From NCBI GenBank assembly GCA_951213105.1, contig OX578139.1, positions 75,769,774 through 75,833,773 of the forward strand: DNA of 64,000 bases. The letters run 5' to 3'. The notes below the pieces were generated by a model, which did not search any database, was not told the origin of the DNA, and saw only the letters and a program-made list of their open reading frames with translations. Position 1 is the first letter of the stretch. Each line of letters starts with the position of its first letter. Source of the stretch: Amaurobius ferox (Eukaryota > Arthropoda > Arachnida > Araneae > Amaurobiidae). Shown piece after piece: positions 32,346-43,089 of the stretch. Position numbers and translations under genes: made by a program.

Positions 32346-32745
32346 GTTATTGTTCACAGTAAGATAAATGTCAAAAACAAATAAATAACTTTTACAAAAA
32401 GGAACAAACAAAGGAATAAATCAATTTAATAAAGAATAAAAGGAATATAAAATATGGAGTATATGTCGTACGACCCTTAGGTTTTTTCGCTACAGATGAC
32501 ACAACTGACAAACAAATGGACATATTTTATTATTATTATTAAAGACTGATTCCCAAAATAAGCATATTTACTATCTCACTTTTTAACAAAAAGGTTTTAC
32601 GTTACGACGTCCTAGAACACTCCTAACGAGACGGAAGTACTGTACAACATCCGAACAAAATGCAACTGTCTCCATTTTCAATCAAGAATATTAAATAAAT
32701 AATTGCCACAAATCAACAGGAATTATAAATGAAATTAAATTTCTA
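32346..32745. other. AT-rich stretch in intron, no gene seen
   Basis: Contains a short poly-T/ATT run at ~32,526-32,540. I see no coding or repeat signature. Confidence 0.4.
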
Positions 32746-33740
32746 TTTACAAGCGATTAAATTGTCGCAAACTTGCCGTCATTTCCCAAACGTAGTGAAG
32801 TTGGCGATAGTGAAACAAATTTGTCGCCATGATCACCAAATACGGCGCCAAAATGTAAAAAACTATTGTAAAATGTGTTCACTTTCATGTGTAATATGCG
32901 ATACGTTTGTTAACATCATTGGCGGGGATCTAGTTCGTTTCATTCAAGAGACAAGATACTTGGTAATAGTATTGCATTTTGACGACTAACATTTCGGCAA
33001 TAGTCATTTATCTACAATAAGAATATCCACTTGGCGACATTTTTTAATGTTTCCAAATTAACAAAATGTCTCAATTGATGAAATGAAAATGACGCTAAAT
33101 AAATGAAAGTGAAAACCCATTGATAAAAATTCAATACCTTGGAAAGAATATAAGAATCTAATATAAGAATAACCCATTTCTCCATCCGTAACGCTTTTCG
33201 AAATTTTGGCGACGAACTCAGCAGAATATCGTCAACTTAGTGAGTTTTTAATTTTGCAAAATTGATGAAAATGTCGCCAAACTGATGAAAATACAATATA
33301 TTCGAAAGAATATAAGAATCTACTTCAAGAATAATCCATTTCTACGTCCGTCCGTCCGTAACGCTTTGCAAAATATTTGGTGACGAATTTGGAGGAATGT
33401 TGCCAACTTGGTGACCTTTTAAATGTTACCAAATTGGTTAAAATGACGCAAAAGGGATAAAAAGATCGCCAAAATGATAAAAATGACGTTAATGGGGGGG
33501 GGGGCAATAATGTATAAATTTTAATCCCTTCATACAACGGGAATACTTTCTAGTATCTCAGTAATTCTGTTCTCTCCATTTGTCTGTAATGCTTGGCGAT
33601 ACATTTTTCGAACTTGTCGAATAATCTAGCGAAATATCGCCAATTTGGCGATATTGAATTATGGCCCCAGATTCACGAAAATGACGTCAAAATTGCAAAA
33701 ATGACGTCAAATTATCGAAAATGATACTAAATTGATGAAT
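32746..33740 (+). repeat. Helitron-related TTGGCGA/TCGCCAA array, second block
   Basis: At least three modules starting with CCGTCCGTAACGCTT-like sequence (near 33,185, 33,345 and 33,580), each with a TTGGCGA...TCGCCAA palindrome-like pair and runs of the 20-21 bp AATGTCGCCAAATTGATAAA motif (33,255-33,300, 33,420-33,500, 33,640-33,740). Module starts are about 160 and 235 bp apart. A G-run is at 33,495-33,506. Confidence 0.6.
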
Positions 33741-33744
33741 TAAT

Positions 33745-33835
33745 TATATAAACTAAATTATATATTATATATTTAATATATTAACTATATTATATATTTA
33801 ATATATGAACTATATTATCTATTGAGGATACTATC
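33745..33835. repeat. (ATATTTAATATA)-type AT repeat
   Basis: Imperfect tandem ATTATATATTTAATATATTAACTAT-type units, about three copies. Confidence 0.6.
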
Positions 33836-34017
33836 AATATTGATAATTGTCAATTTAGAATCGCGTGAAATATAAGTTAATTGGGAACTTCGAAATAGTT
33901 TTGTATGTTGCCATCCGGAAAAGTTCTAAATATAGAATTCAACATTAAAAACACTGTGCCCTGAATCTTGTCCATCATTGTTTGATTGTGGAAAGAGAGA
34001 ATTTATTGCATTATATG

Positions 34018-34062
34018 AGGAAAGTCATGTGCTGTCCACATCAGATTTTTTATTATGCTGTG
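34018..34062 (+). repeat. Fragment of repeat P1 end
   Basis: GGAAAGTCATGTGCTGTCCACATCAGATTTTTT matches the ends at 18,535-18,567 (same strand) and 4,393-4,430 (reverse). It lies about 50 bp upstream of the splice acceptor at 34,113. Confidence 0.6.
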
Positions 34063-34113
34063 TTGTATGCTATATTGACTTTTTTTAATTCGATTTTCTA
34101 ACTTTTTTTGCAG

Positions 34114-34381
34114 TCATATATCGCTTGTGCATGGGGTTTGGAGAACGTTGGAATAGTCTTCGTGTGTTTTGGTGTCGTAAGTTCCATCATGTGCATTGTG
34201 ACAGGATACCTTGTTAAGTACGTGCCAAGAGTGGTGCAACTATTAGTAGCAGCAAGCTGTCACATCGGTGTGTTTATTGCACTTTTACTTTGGAAACCTA
34301 CCAGCGAAGTGCCTTGCGCCTTCTTCATTATTGTAGGATGTTGGGCAATTAGTGATGCTATCTGGCAGACACAGTTAGCTG
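34114..34381 (+). CDS. UNC93-like protein (MFS), internal exon
   Basis: Joined in phase 0 to the exon ending at 29,435, it continues GDFTR with SYIACAWGLENVGIVFVCFG, as in UNC93 proteins after segment 7. It carries three further membrane segments: GIVFVCFGVVSSIMCIVTGYLV, LLVAASCHIGVFIALLLW and CAFFIIVGCWAISDAIW. The conserved DAIWQTQ ends the exon. The acceptor TTTTTTTGCAG and phase-1 donor G/GTAAGT (34,382) are strong. The next exon should begin with the family's YGVLF / ANYRLWESLGF region; I could not find it downstream in this window, so it lies beyond it, is very diverged, or is missing in the assembly. Without it the protein would lack its last two segments. Confidence 0.88.
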
Positions 34382-34439
34382 GTAAGTTACGATATAAAAT
34401 GAACTGAAGTGTGGCGTCATTCGACTTTCTCATATCAAT

Positions 34440-35105
34440 AACCATTTTTAAATTGTTTGTAATTTTATTTTTTGAAAAAGTTGGAAGTAAAAAATTTAAA
34501 AAAATCTGTATCGTTGGTCGAAATGATCACAATCATAGCATGTTACCCTTAGTTTAAAAGGCTTAAAAAAACTTCATTTATACCAAGTTTGATAATGTTA
34601 TCCCTTGTGGGGTGGGAAGGGTAACTTGCTTCCTGAGGGAGAGCTAATGATGTTACGAACACAAAAATTGTTTAGCGTCTACTTTTTACTACAATGATTG
34701 GAACTGAAGTTTATTATTGAGCCATGCATTACCCCTTTTTCGCATAATTATGTCAAATTGTTGCCAAGAAGATATGAAATACTATTAAGAAAATATAAAT
34801 ATTCGAATAAATTCCGCAGTTTCCGATCGAAATTCAAAAAATTCTATCTAGTCCCAGATATTCCGACGTTTTGAAATTTTGACATTTTGCAGCCGGATTT
34901 AAAGTTTTATGAAATTCTATTAATGTTTGTGGCAGCTATGGAGTTCACAAGAAATTAATCACAGACAGACAAACAGATGGACATCACTCTAAAAATAGTC
35001 AAAACGTGTTCCTAAAATATCAAAATCTGGAAATCGAAATATTTTATGAAAACAATACTTTCTTTATACTGCATTTAATACTATGAGAACGTAAATATAT
35101 ACGAT
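34440..35105 (+). repeat. Dispersed repeat R3, fullest copy
   Basis: Best uninterrupted copy of the repeat split by the LTR element at 7,147. Phrases: AAATGATCACAATCATAGCATG, TGGGGTGGGAAGGGTAA, TATTAATGTTTGTGGCAGC, CAGACAGACAAACAGATGGAC. It ends in an ACTTTCTTTATACTGCATTT...TATGAGAACGTAAA hairpin resembling the end of P1, so R3 and P1 may be parts of one family. Confidence 0.5.
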
Positions 35106-35199
35106 AGCCCCGTTCACATGCAATCCGATATATTCCGACGATGAAACATAGGGGTTAAAAGGAAGGCATTTCCTGGGTTCCCTTCTAAACCCCGTTCAC

Positions 35200-35520
35200 A
35201 TGTATAATCCTCATTCATCATCATCATCATTATCACTCATCGTGGCTAGTGGCACCCAAGGTCTTCAGCTTGCATTGCCACTTTGGATCATACGCCGCAG
35301 TCCTTGCTTCTGACCAGCTCGCCCATCCCACCTAATTTTTTTCTTATTTCATTAGTTTCCTCCAAGTTAGCTTAGGTCGACCTCGAGATCTTTTTCCATC
35401 GGGCGCCCAAGTAAGTACCACAGCAGGGATGTTATGCTGTGGCATTCTTAAGACATGCCCAGTCTATGTGCATCTTCGGATGTTTATTTCGATTTCTTTC
35501 TGTCCAGTACTCTAGTAAAG
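35200..35520 (-). pseudogene. RTE-like LINE 3' end
   Basis: The minus strand encodes GHVLRMPQHNIPAVVLTWAP, then DGKRSRGRPKLTWRKLMK, a stop, and VGWASWSEARTAAYDPKWQC. This matches the C-terminal region of RTE-clade ORF2 (W/GHVLRM...GKR-RGRPK-TWR...W-EA...D...W). It ends in a (TGA)n tail at 35,217-35,235, as RTE elements do. Only this 3' part is present, with an internal stop. Confidence 0.75.
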
Positions 35521-37825
35521 TTTGATATTAGTAATTATATAAGGCCAAAATTTTCCCAAAATTTTCCTCAGACATTTAGTCTGCCAGGCATTTATTTTAA
35601 TATCAATAAATTATTACCTTTTAACTTCATGTAATTCGGTTCAAATATTTCGTAGCATCATTAAAAATCAATTATTTCGAATTTATAAATAATCTAATAA
35701 ACAAGTTAATCACTTACATATAAGTAATCTTATACGTACTAGCAACTTATATCATTATCCATTATGTTTGGTAAATAGTATAGTAAATAAGTTTAGGGGA
35801 ACTCAGTATTGTTAAATGCTGATCAGCATAAAACAGTTAAATGCTGATCAGCATAAAGCAGTTAAATGCAGTGTTGTTAAATCTTGGATTTAGCACTATA
35901 ATTACAATTTTCATAACCTGCTATTTTCAATTAACTTACTGTTTTGGGTTTTATTTCTGAGATTACGAATTTCGTAATACATGCATTTTTTAACAAGGCA
36001 TTCTGCCAGGAGATAAGAGCAATGCATCTGTGATTTGTGTTTTTTAAATTCAAAAATCGATTAAAAATATTTGATTGCAAATTCGAGTAATTTATTAAAG
36101 TATTAGGATATTTTATTGATTCAATTAATAATCATTATTTTTTCTATACGTAATAAATAGGCATTTGATGTATTTTGAATGCAGTTTATCTGGTGGTTCT
36201 CCGTACTTATACTGTCGAATCGATTTTTTTTTTTTACATATTTTTGAGATTGGCAACATGGATTTTATAATCTATTATATTACATTACTCTATATGATTG
36301 GTAACGCCATCTTTACACATCATATGAGCTTGGTTTTTGAAGTGTGGCCATCTACACAAGTGAAAGACGATTCATTTTATTTTTTAATTTTCAATTTTCT
36401 CCTACGTTCTCCATTTATAGTACACAGGGATAATTATTGACCTTTCTGTCCAAAGTAATAACGCCATTAAATGAAATGTAATATTTTAATATAATGTTTT
36501 GTAGTCACTCCCTAATGATTTTACAATTACATTAATTTCAACCGTTTGTACTTCACTCCATTTCAACAATTCTATTTAATTCATAAAGATTGTTTCTAGT
36601 TTTTCATTATGATGACAAGCGTTCTCTTGAGTCTTATCTGATAATCAGTTGAATTATTTTGTTTGTGTAGGATACTTAACTAATATCTCTTCAATTTCCT
36701 ACCGTAATTCATATATTTAACTTATTAATTTAATTTTATTTATATGCAGCAAATATCGCAATAAGTATGGGTAATTTAAGGATACAGTTTTTTAGGATAG
36801 TCATGTCTTGTTAAACTTATTATTTAAACTCTTTGATCATTAAAAAATATATGTATATTGTTTTTACGCGTTGAGGCGGTCACTAACTTAATTATTATTT
36901 TCTTAATGTTTTAAAATTTTTCATTTCGTTGCCTCTTTTTGTATGCTTGTGTCCAATTAGATGGGTAGAAATAATTTTTCTTCAAAATTAATTTTCGGTA
37001 TAACCCTTTTTGCTTCCATTTAAAGTTTTTCAAATTTTTGTTTAAGAAATATATTAATATTTGAATATCCGTAATCGCAGGCATTGTAGTAGGTATCCTG
37101 GTATTATAAATTAAAAATGTCGAAGTACCAGGTTTTAACTGGTATCAAGATGTTCTAGTACATAACTCTGGTGTATAAATATATCTCAAAATACGAAGAC
37201 AGGCTAAAATCGTATATCTGAAATATTTATCAATAACTGCCTTCAGTAGAAAACATGTACTTTAGAATTAATTTATAAATTCTCTACACAGAGCGCATCT
37301 AAAACGTACACCGTACTCAAAACCACGCTGTCATCGGATATTCAAAAGATTTGTGTTTCTTTACTCACCTGTTAAATTCAAGACACCATTTCACCATGTT
37401 AAATTCAAGAGGATGAATATTTAAATTCCTTAGAAAGTGAAAGAACATGTAGTAATTGAAAATCGCCTTTTATGTGCAGGATCACAAATGCATAGAAAGT
37501 TTCTTTATAATTATAAACAAATTAAGGACTTGAAAAGTTGTGCTGTAATGAAAATGGAACAAACCTATTTATACAAATATATATTTTTTTATTTTAAAAC
37601 TTTCTGTTTATCTGTTTTTATATTAAGTTTTAGAACTGCAAGTAAATAAATAAATAATTAAAAATAAATAAATAATGAGAGAACATATCGATTCAGTGTT
37701 GAGTTTGTTTTAAATTTAGATTCATATGCGCAGCGGTATATCATAATAGTTCCTTTTGAAAAGAAAATTGATTGTGATCTTGAAGGAGAGCTTCAGGGGC
37801 CATTTCCAATACGGAAGATAATAAT
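35521..37825. other. AT-rich stretch, no gene recognised
   Basis: About 2.3 kb. A 25-27 bp direct repeat containing the palindrome TGCTGATCAGCA occurs twice at 35,815-35,860. Open frames such as the 91-codon one at 36,165 are AT-rich and hydrophobic without known motifs. No exon completing the UNC93-like gene was recognised here. Confidence 0.45.
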
Positions 37826-37828
37826 ATC

Positions 37829-37905
37829 GTCCCAGCAGCTTAATGGATAAAGCGCCATCTGGACAATGAATATCCGTGATTCAAATGCCAATTGAGTCTT
37901 AAGTT
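37829..37905 (+). repeat. tRNA-like sequence (SINE-type)
   Basis: GCAGCTTAATGGATAAAGCGCC is like the D-arm/A-box of an arginine tRNA (GCTT pairs with AAGC), and GTGATTCAAATGCC resembles a T-arm/B-box. The acceptor stem does not close, so this is a tRNA-derived repeat rather than a tRNA gene. Confidence 0.45.
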
Positions 37906-38435
37906 AATTTCAACAGGCTTCTGAACTTATCATATAGGTAAAGATGCAGCAGTCATTGAAGTCTGAAAAATACCAAGACTGGGAGGACTCTGATTTTATT
38001 CCCGACGCTACACAAGCCACCCTTGTGTCAAGGTACAGTGCGGATATAATAAATCTGTAGGTTTAAAAGTCCTTCTAAGAGGTGATAACTGATAGGTCAG
38101 GAGAAAGGGGGAGGAATGGGGCGTTCTTCAGAAAGGTCCAACAAATAGCAATGTTGGCGCCCTTCAATCACAGAAAATGCAACTCTAGCGATCGAGAAAT
38201 TAGCGTTGTGCTGTGACAACCAACTCAAGAAACAACTAGCCCTCTTGGCCGGCGAATTTGACACTCTGGACGTCCAAACATATATCTTGCACTTTTGGGT
38301 AGGACGGTCTGGGTCGAAGAAGAGGGAGAAAGGGGAAACGGTTCCTGTGGTTGCGAACCCCATTAGGATCTGGTTTAAATTGTGGTGCACTTTTCAAACA
38401 ACTACATTACATGTTCGAATAAGTCGTATATTTTG
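37906..38435. other. GC-richer stretch, no gene recognised
   Basis: A 129-codon plus frame (38,206-38,595) and a 97-codon minus frame overlap here. Neither has an ATG context or motif I know. It could be an unrecognised body of the SINE-like element that follows. Confidence 0.35.
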
Positions 38436-38690
38436 GTCGAAAGCTCACTCAGTGGTTAAGGCAGGAGAGTCTTACACGGTTTCCTGTGTTCGATCCTCGG
38501 CGACGCCCAGAAATATCACCTTGTTTATACGGGGTATGGGCATGATAAATGTTGTTGTTGAGACCCAGGCCGTCCGACCTACCAGAAAGGTGTAAGGTAA
38601 CTGTTTGGACGGCCGGGAAGAGCCACCCAATTTAGACCGGAACCCAGTGGGGGACACATCCACAGGGACCGTACCCTCCTTCCCCTACAA
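38436..38690 (+). repeat. tRNA-derived SINE with hairpin cassette
   Basis: AGCTCACTCAGTGGTTAAGGC (A-box-like) and TGTTCGATCCTCGG (B-box, GTTCGATCC) are spaced as in a tRNA promoter (38,441-38,500). A body follows with TTGTTGTTG, the hairpin cassette at 38,561-38,617 and CCCAGTGGGGGACACATCC. Confidence 0.6.
38561..38617 (+). repeat. Hairpin cassette, copy B
   Basis: AGACCCAGGCCGTCC at one end pairs with GGACGGCCGGG at the other (perfect 8-bp GGCCGTCC/GGACGGCC). The inner stem is ACC-AGAAA-GGT, followed by GTAAGGTAACTGTTT. Lies inside a SINE-like element. Confidence 0.6.
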
Positions 38691-39145
38691 ATTTTTATCC
38701 GATTTTATTATCAAAAACTCTAGAATTAGATAGATTTTTTTTTCAATTGAGCGAAAACTTCGAAATTTTATGTTTTTGTAACATGGCAGCATAGGACAAA
38801 ATGTCACATAATCGTGCATAAAAGGGTTCATTTATGATCGCGAGACTTGATAGTTTCAGTTATTGTTCTGAAAAATAGCCGCTATAAAATATTTTTTGTT
38901 TGTGACGTAATTAGTCTCCCCCCCCCCTGGGTGTCAAAATTCTCTCCCCGGGGATACATTGTCAAGAATGGTATCAATCGAAAAAGAATTTCCAGTCCTT
39001 TAAAGTGAATAATACACGCTGTAGTTGCAATCATTTGGATTCACGATAACCATTTTCCAATTTTTGTCTTGTAAAATATGAAAAAAGAAAATAAATTCTA
39101 GTACGAGAAAGTCGAGTTAAGTAATTCCAGTTAATTACTTTTGTC
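38691..39145. repeat. R3-related repeat fragment
   Basis: C-run at 38,921-38,930, CCCCGGGGATACATTGTC, CAGTCCTTTAAAGTGAA and GAGAAAGTCGAGTTAAG match the pieces at 31,150-31,290 and 6,690-6,720. Confidence 0.5.
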
Positions 39146-39315
39146 TTTATGGAAATGAATCAAAGTAAAGCCTGTCTCAAAAGTAATGCCTGTTTGGTTA
39201 AGTTTAAGTAACATGATATTATAAATTTGAATGTGATGCCATTTTTGCCAAATCTCTTTTCCAGAACCCTCCCCACCTAAATGTCAAATGCACTAATAGT
39301 GTGTACAATGCATGG

Positions 39316-40600
39316 TATATGAAAAGAACACGAAAGATCAAGCATGCTTAAAGCATTGATTATGAAACACTTTCCAAGTTCAATGCAATTTTATTTAAAT
39401 ATCTCTGTAAAATGCAATACATTCCTCGGTAATATTTCAAAATTTATCACAATACTACATTCACTTATTATATTTCAAAACTTAAACCTTCATCGAAAAA
39501 AATGAACTTCATTCAAACGACGGCATTGAAATATAAATTGCTTGGTTTAAACATCTCTAAAATGGAATACATTCCTCGGTAATAATTTTAGAATTATCAT
39601 AATACTACGATAATTTATTATATTTGAAAACTTCACCGAAAACAACTGAAATGCATTCAAATGACGTCATCAGAATATAACACGCCTGGCTCTCTCTATA
39701 AAAGCAGCATTTCAATCACAAACAATTTCCCATTCATTTCATTCATCACAATACTATAATAATTTATTTATTTAAAAATTAAGACCATGGAACTACAAGT
39801 ATTTAAACTCTATGCTGAAAACTTCATCGAAAAAAAATCGTCCTTCTCTCTGTAAAATCAATGAATATTTCATTCATATCAACTATGCAGACTCTATGAG
39901 CCAAATAATTTTGCGTTAAAGAAATACAGAAATTATTATGCAACTCATCCTACATATTTTGCTGTTTACATTTTACATAAGTGAAAAATAGGCTTCGTTG
40001 TAGAAATAATCAAATTTGGATGATCATTTAAACTTAAATATATCGTAATTGCGTTGTTTCAGTATGTAGATGCACAGAATTTAAGCAAAAATAAAGTGGT
40101 TTTAGGCCGGATTCAACAGTCAATATGAATTAAAAAGAACTTTAAAAATCACGATTTTGAGACAAGATGGATGCCATATTTTATTTTGACGTGGGTCACG
40201 TGATCGCTTCATACAAGAGGTGTAATTATTATTTTAATTTTTAGTTAAACTACTGAATATATTTCGTTGAATTTTTTTTTTATATATTTAATGGAACAAT
40301 TTGAAAATTACCTGAAATTTTCGAAGCAATTTTTTTAATTTTAAATCCGCTTAAAATATGTTTAAAAATTTAGGTCCCATAGGGTTCAATGTATTTCATT
40401 TTTTCAACCCGGGTTCAATCCAAAACTAATTGGGTGATATTATTCATTTATATTCCCATAGGTCATATAGACCGTTTGAATAACATACTAAAATTTCATT
40501 TTGATTAAGTCATTTTTGCGGCAATTATCGTGCTAACGGACAGACAGACAGACAGAATGAACAAAGTCCTAAATACTTTTCATATTTGTTGTAAAGTATT
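39316..40600 (-). repeat. Dispersed repeat P2, copy b (inverted partner)
   Basis: Reverse-orientation match of 19,412-20,725. Read on the plus strand it starts near the AGCATGCTTAAAGCATTGAT hairpin and ends with CGGACAGACAGACAGACAGA at 40,535-40,555, followed by the AAAGTATT palindrome. Identity is moderate (visible substitutions every ~10-15 bases) with small indels. No coding capacity. Confidence 0.65.
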
Positions 40601-40817
40601 AAAAAAGAAATCATGAAGGGTTCAAAAATGTTGACAGGATTTGGACAGCTTTCTGCATCTTTCACAATCATGAACCATGAATCAAGCGTTACTGTGACTT
40701 AGTCGTTTTGACCATAAACTGTGATATGATGTTTGGCAAAGTCGGATAAAACCAAGTAGCTAAATCCATGAATTCAGCAGGCATGTATTATATACTTACA
40801 GCATTTGTATACAGAGG

Positions 40818-41335
40818 GAGTTCGGAAGTTAAGATCCATGGCATTTAGGATTTATCCGAAGTTAGGATCCATAGTAGTTGGGATCTATTCGAAGTTAGGA
40901 TCCATGACAGTTAGGATCTATCCGAAGTTAAAATCCATGACAGTTAGGAGCGATTTGAAGTTAGGATCCATGGTATTTAAGATCTGTCCGAAGTTAGGAT
41001 CCATGACTATTAGGATCTATCCGAAGTTAGGATCCATGGTATTTAAGACCTATCCGAAGTTAGGATCCATGACAGTTAGGATCTTTCCGAAGTTAGGATT
41101 CATGACAGTTAGGAGCTATCTGAAGTTAGGATCCATGGTATTTAAGAGCTGGCCTAAGTTAGGATCCATGACAGTTAGGATCTATCCGAAGTTAGGATTC
41201 ATGGTATTTAAGGCTTATCCGTAGTTAAGATCCATGACAGTTAGGATCTTTCCGAAGTTAGGATCGTTACAGTTAGGATGAAGTTAGGATCCATGACAGT
41301 TAGGATCTATCCGAAGTTAGGATCCACCCGAAGAT
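40818..41335 (+). repeat. 33-bp minisatellite (~15 units)
   Basis: Unit GAAGTTAGGATCCATGACAG + TTAGGATCTATCC, repeated head to tail with variants that alternate in part (GACAGTTAGGATC versus GGTATTTAAGACC), giving a 66-bp higher-order pattern. Because 33 is a multiple of three the frame stays open for 139 codons (PKLGSMTVRIY repeats), but nothing else suggests a gene. An AGAGAGAGAG run follows at 41,392. Confidence 0.85.
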
Positions 41336-41452
41336 AACAGCATTCATATATAAATTTTGCACTCATTATATGAATTTTGCAACTGACAACAGAGAGAGAG
41401 AGAGTTGCAAGTCAAAGCTGTTCGTTTACATATTTGAATAATTTATTGATTA

Positions 41453-43085
41453 CTAGCAGTATACCCGTTCTTCGTACAGAAAATGTAAAGAAACTTAACA
41501 TTCACAATTGTGTGTAAATTCCTATAGTATTCTAAAGGACTTTGTTATTTAAAATATTCTATTAAAATATTTAATTTAATCCTCCTAAAAAATGCATAAG
41601 AATCTCTGGGCTGGTTATGCAAAATTATCTTCATAGGAAGATCTGAAGAATAAAGCATCCTGGTCCAGTTTGTAAACAAATTTAGAAGAAATATTTTTTA
41701 ATTCTCACAAAACGACAGATATTATCTCGAAAACTGTACTTAATTATACAAAATATTGAATTTTCATCGATTCGGTATCATTTTGATGAATTTAGCGTCA
41801 TTTTATCAATTTGGCGTCGCCAAGCATTTTCGTCAATTTAGCGATATTTTAAAAAATCGCCAAATTTATCGTCAAGTGGGACTGTAGAACTGACGGTCCT
41901 ACTTGGCGACACATTGATGAAACATCATCACAATACTATCCCCTAACAAAACATAATTCATTTCATTTATTTGGCGCAATTTTATCAATTTCAAGATATT
42001 TTTGTGGATTTACAAACATTTTTATCAATTTGGTGGCATTTAAAAAATTCTCTGAATGAGTTGCTAAGTAGGACGGTTGGACTGACAGACAAATGCTACC
42101 AAAACATCCTTTCAATACTCTCTTCTAACTAAACAAAATTAATTTCATTGATTTAGCGTCGTTTTTATCAATTTGGCGACATTTCCGTCAATTTTGCAAC
42201 GTTTAAGAAAAGTTACTAAGTTAGCGATATTTCGCCAAATTCGTAAATCTGAATTTACAGATCTGAAGAATAAAACATCCTAATCCCGTTTGTATATACT
42301 AAAAAAAACACAAAATTGTATTAGAAAATATACCCATTCTACCCTTATTCTGTTTCAACAATCAGCTAAAGTTTATTGGCTAAACACAATACAATATATG
42401 AGTTTATTAGTAAAACATAGTATATTAGTTTGAAAACTCTTTGTCAAACTAAATGTACGCAGTCCGCAATCTATATAATTAAAAAAATATAAAACATTCA
42501 TTTATAAGATATATTTTTATATCCATTTATTTTTTATTCAAATTGAAAAAATAGTAATAAAAATTAACAAACACATTTGATTTAATTGCGTTCCTGAGCA
42601 ACATGATATAAGAAAGAAACTTCCTCATAAAATGCTGATAATTAAATAACCATTATGATTTCTTTATACTTTTCATTGTTGAGAAAGATCCTGTGAAAAA
42701 TATGTGATACAGTTTCCATTTAAACTCATGTTTCAAACATTCATGTTTTCAAACAATTCATATTTCAAAAAGTGACTGATTAGCACAATAAACTCCCATT
42801 AAACTCAGAGATAGAGTTTTAATTCACTTTCACGTTTTAAACCAGCGATTTCTAACCTTTTTCCTTTGGAGGAACCAGGGAGTTAGACTGTAGAACTCCT
42901 AGGAAAAAGTTTTGTTTTTCATTAATATCTCAACAACCCTTGGTCTTAGAAACTCAAAACATAGACTAAATTTTAAGTGAGGCTATTCTAAGGCTACCCA
43001 CAAAATTTCGTCAAATTCGGTTCAGCTGTTCTCTCGTGATGATGCGACAAACTGACAAACAAATTTTCAATTTTATTTATATAGA
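41453..43085 (-). mobile_element. Helitron H1, short diverged non-autonomous copy
   Basis: Minus-strand element of 1,633 bp. The 5' end TCTATATAAATAAA is at 43,085 and the 3' end, a GTACGAAGAACGGGTATACT hairpin followed by GCTAG, is at 41,453. Flanking bases are A before and T after on the element strand, as expected for Helitron insertion without target duplication. The internal GGCGAC/TTTGGCG arrays are shared with the other units. No Rep/helicase gene. Confidence 0.8.
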
Positions 43086-43089
43086 TATA

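Larger units (their letters stand above)
29436..34113 (+). other. Intron of the UNC93-like gene
   Basis: 4,678 bp from GTGAGT (29,436) to TTTTTTTGCAG (34,113). It is filled with repeats described separately: ~148-bp tandem repeats, CA microsatellites, a hairpin cassette, a SINE-like insertion and Helitron-related arrays. 29,520-30,400 holds nothing recognised. Confidence 0.8.

Noticed and set aside
37829..37905. tRNA-Arg gene
   Set aside because: D-arm and T-arm resemblance only; the acceptor stem does not pair and the anticodon arm is not convincing.
40818..41335. CRISPR-like array
   Set aside because: The 33-bp repeats are contiguous with no unique spacers; it is a minisatellite in eukaryotic DNA.
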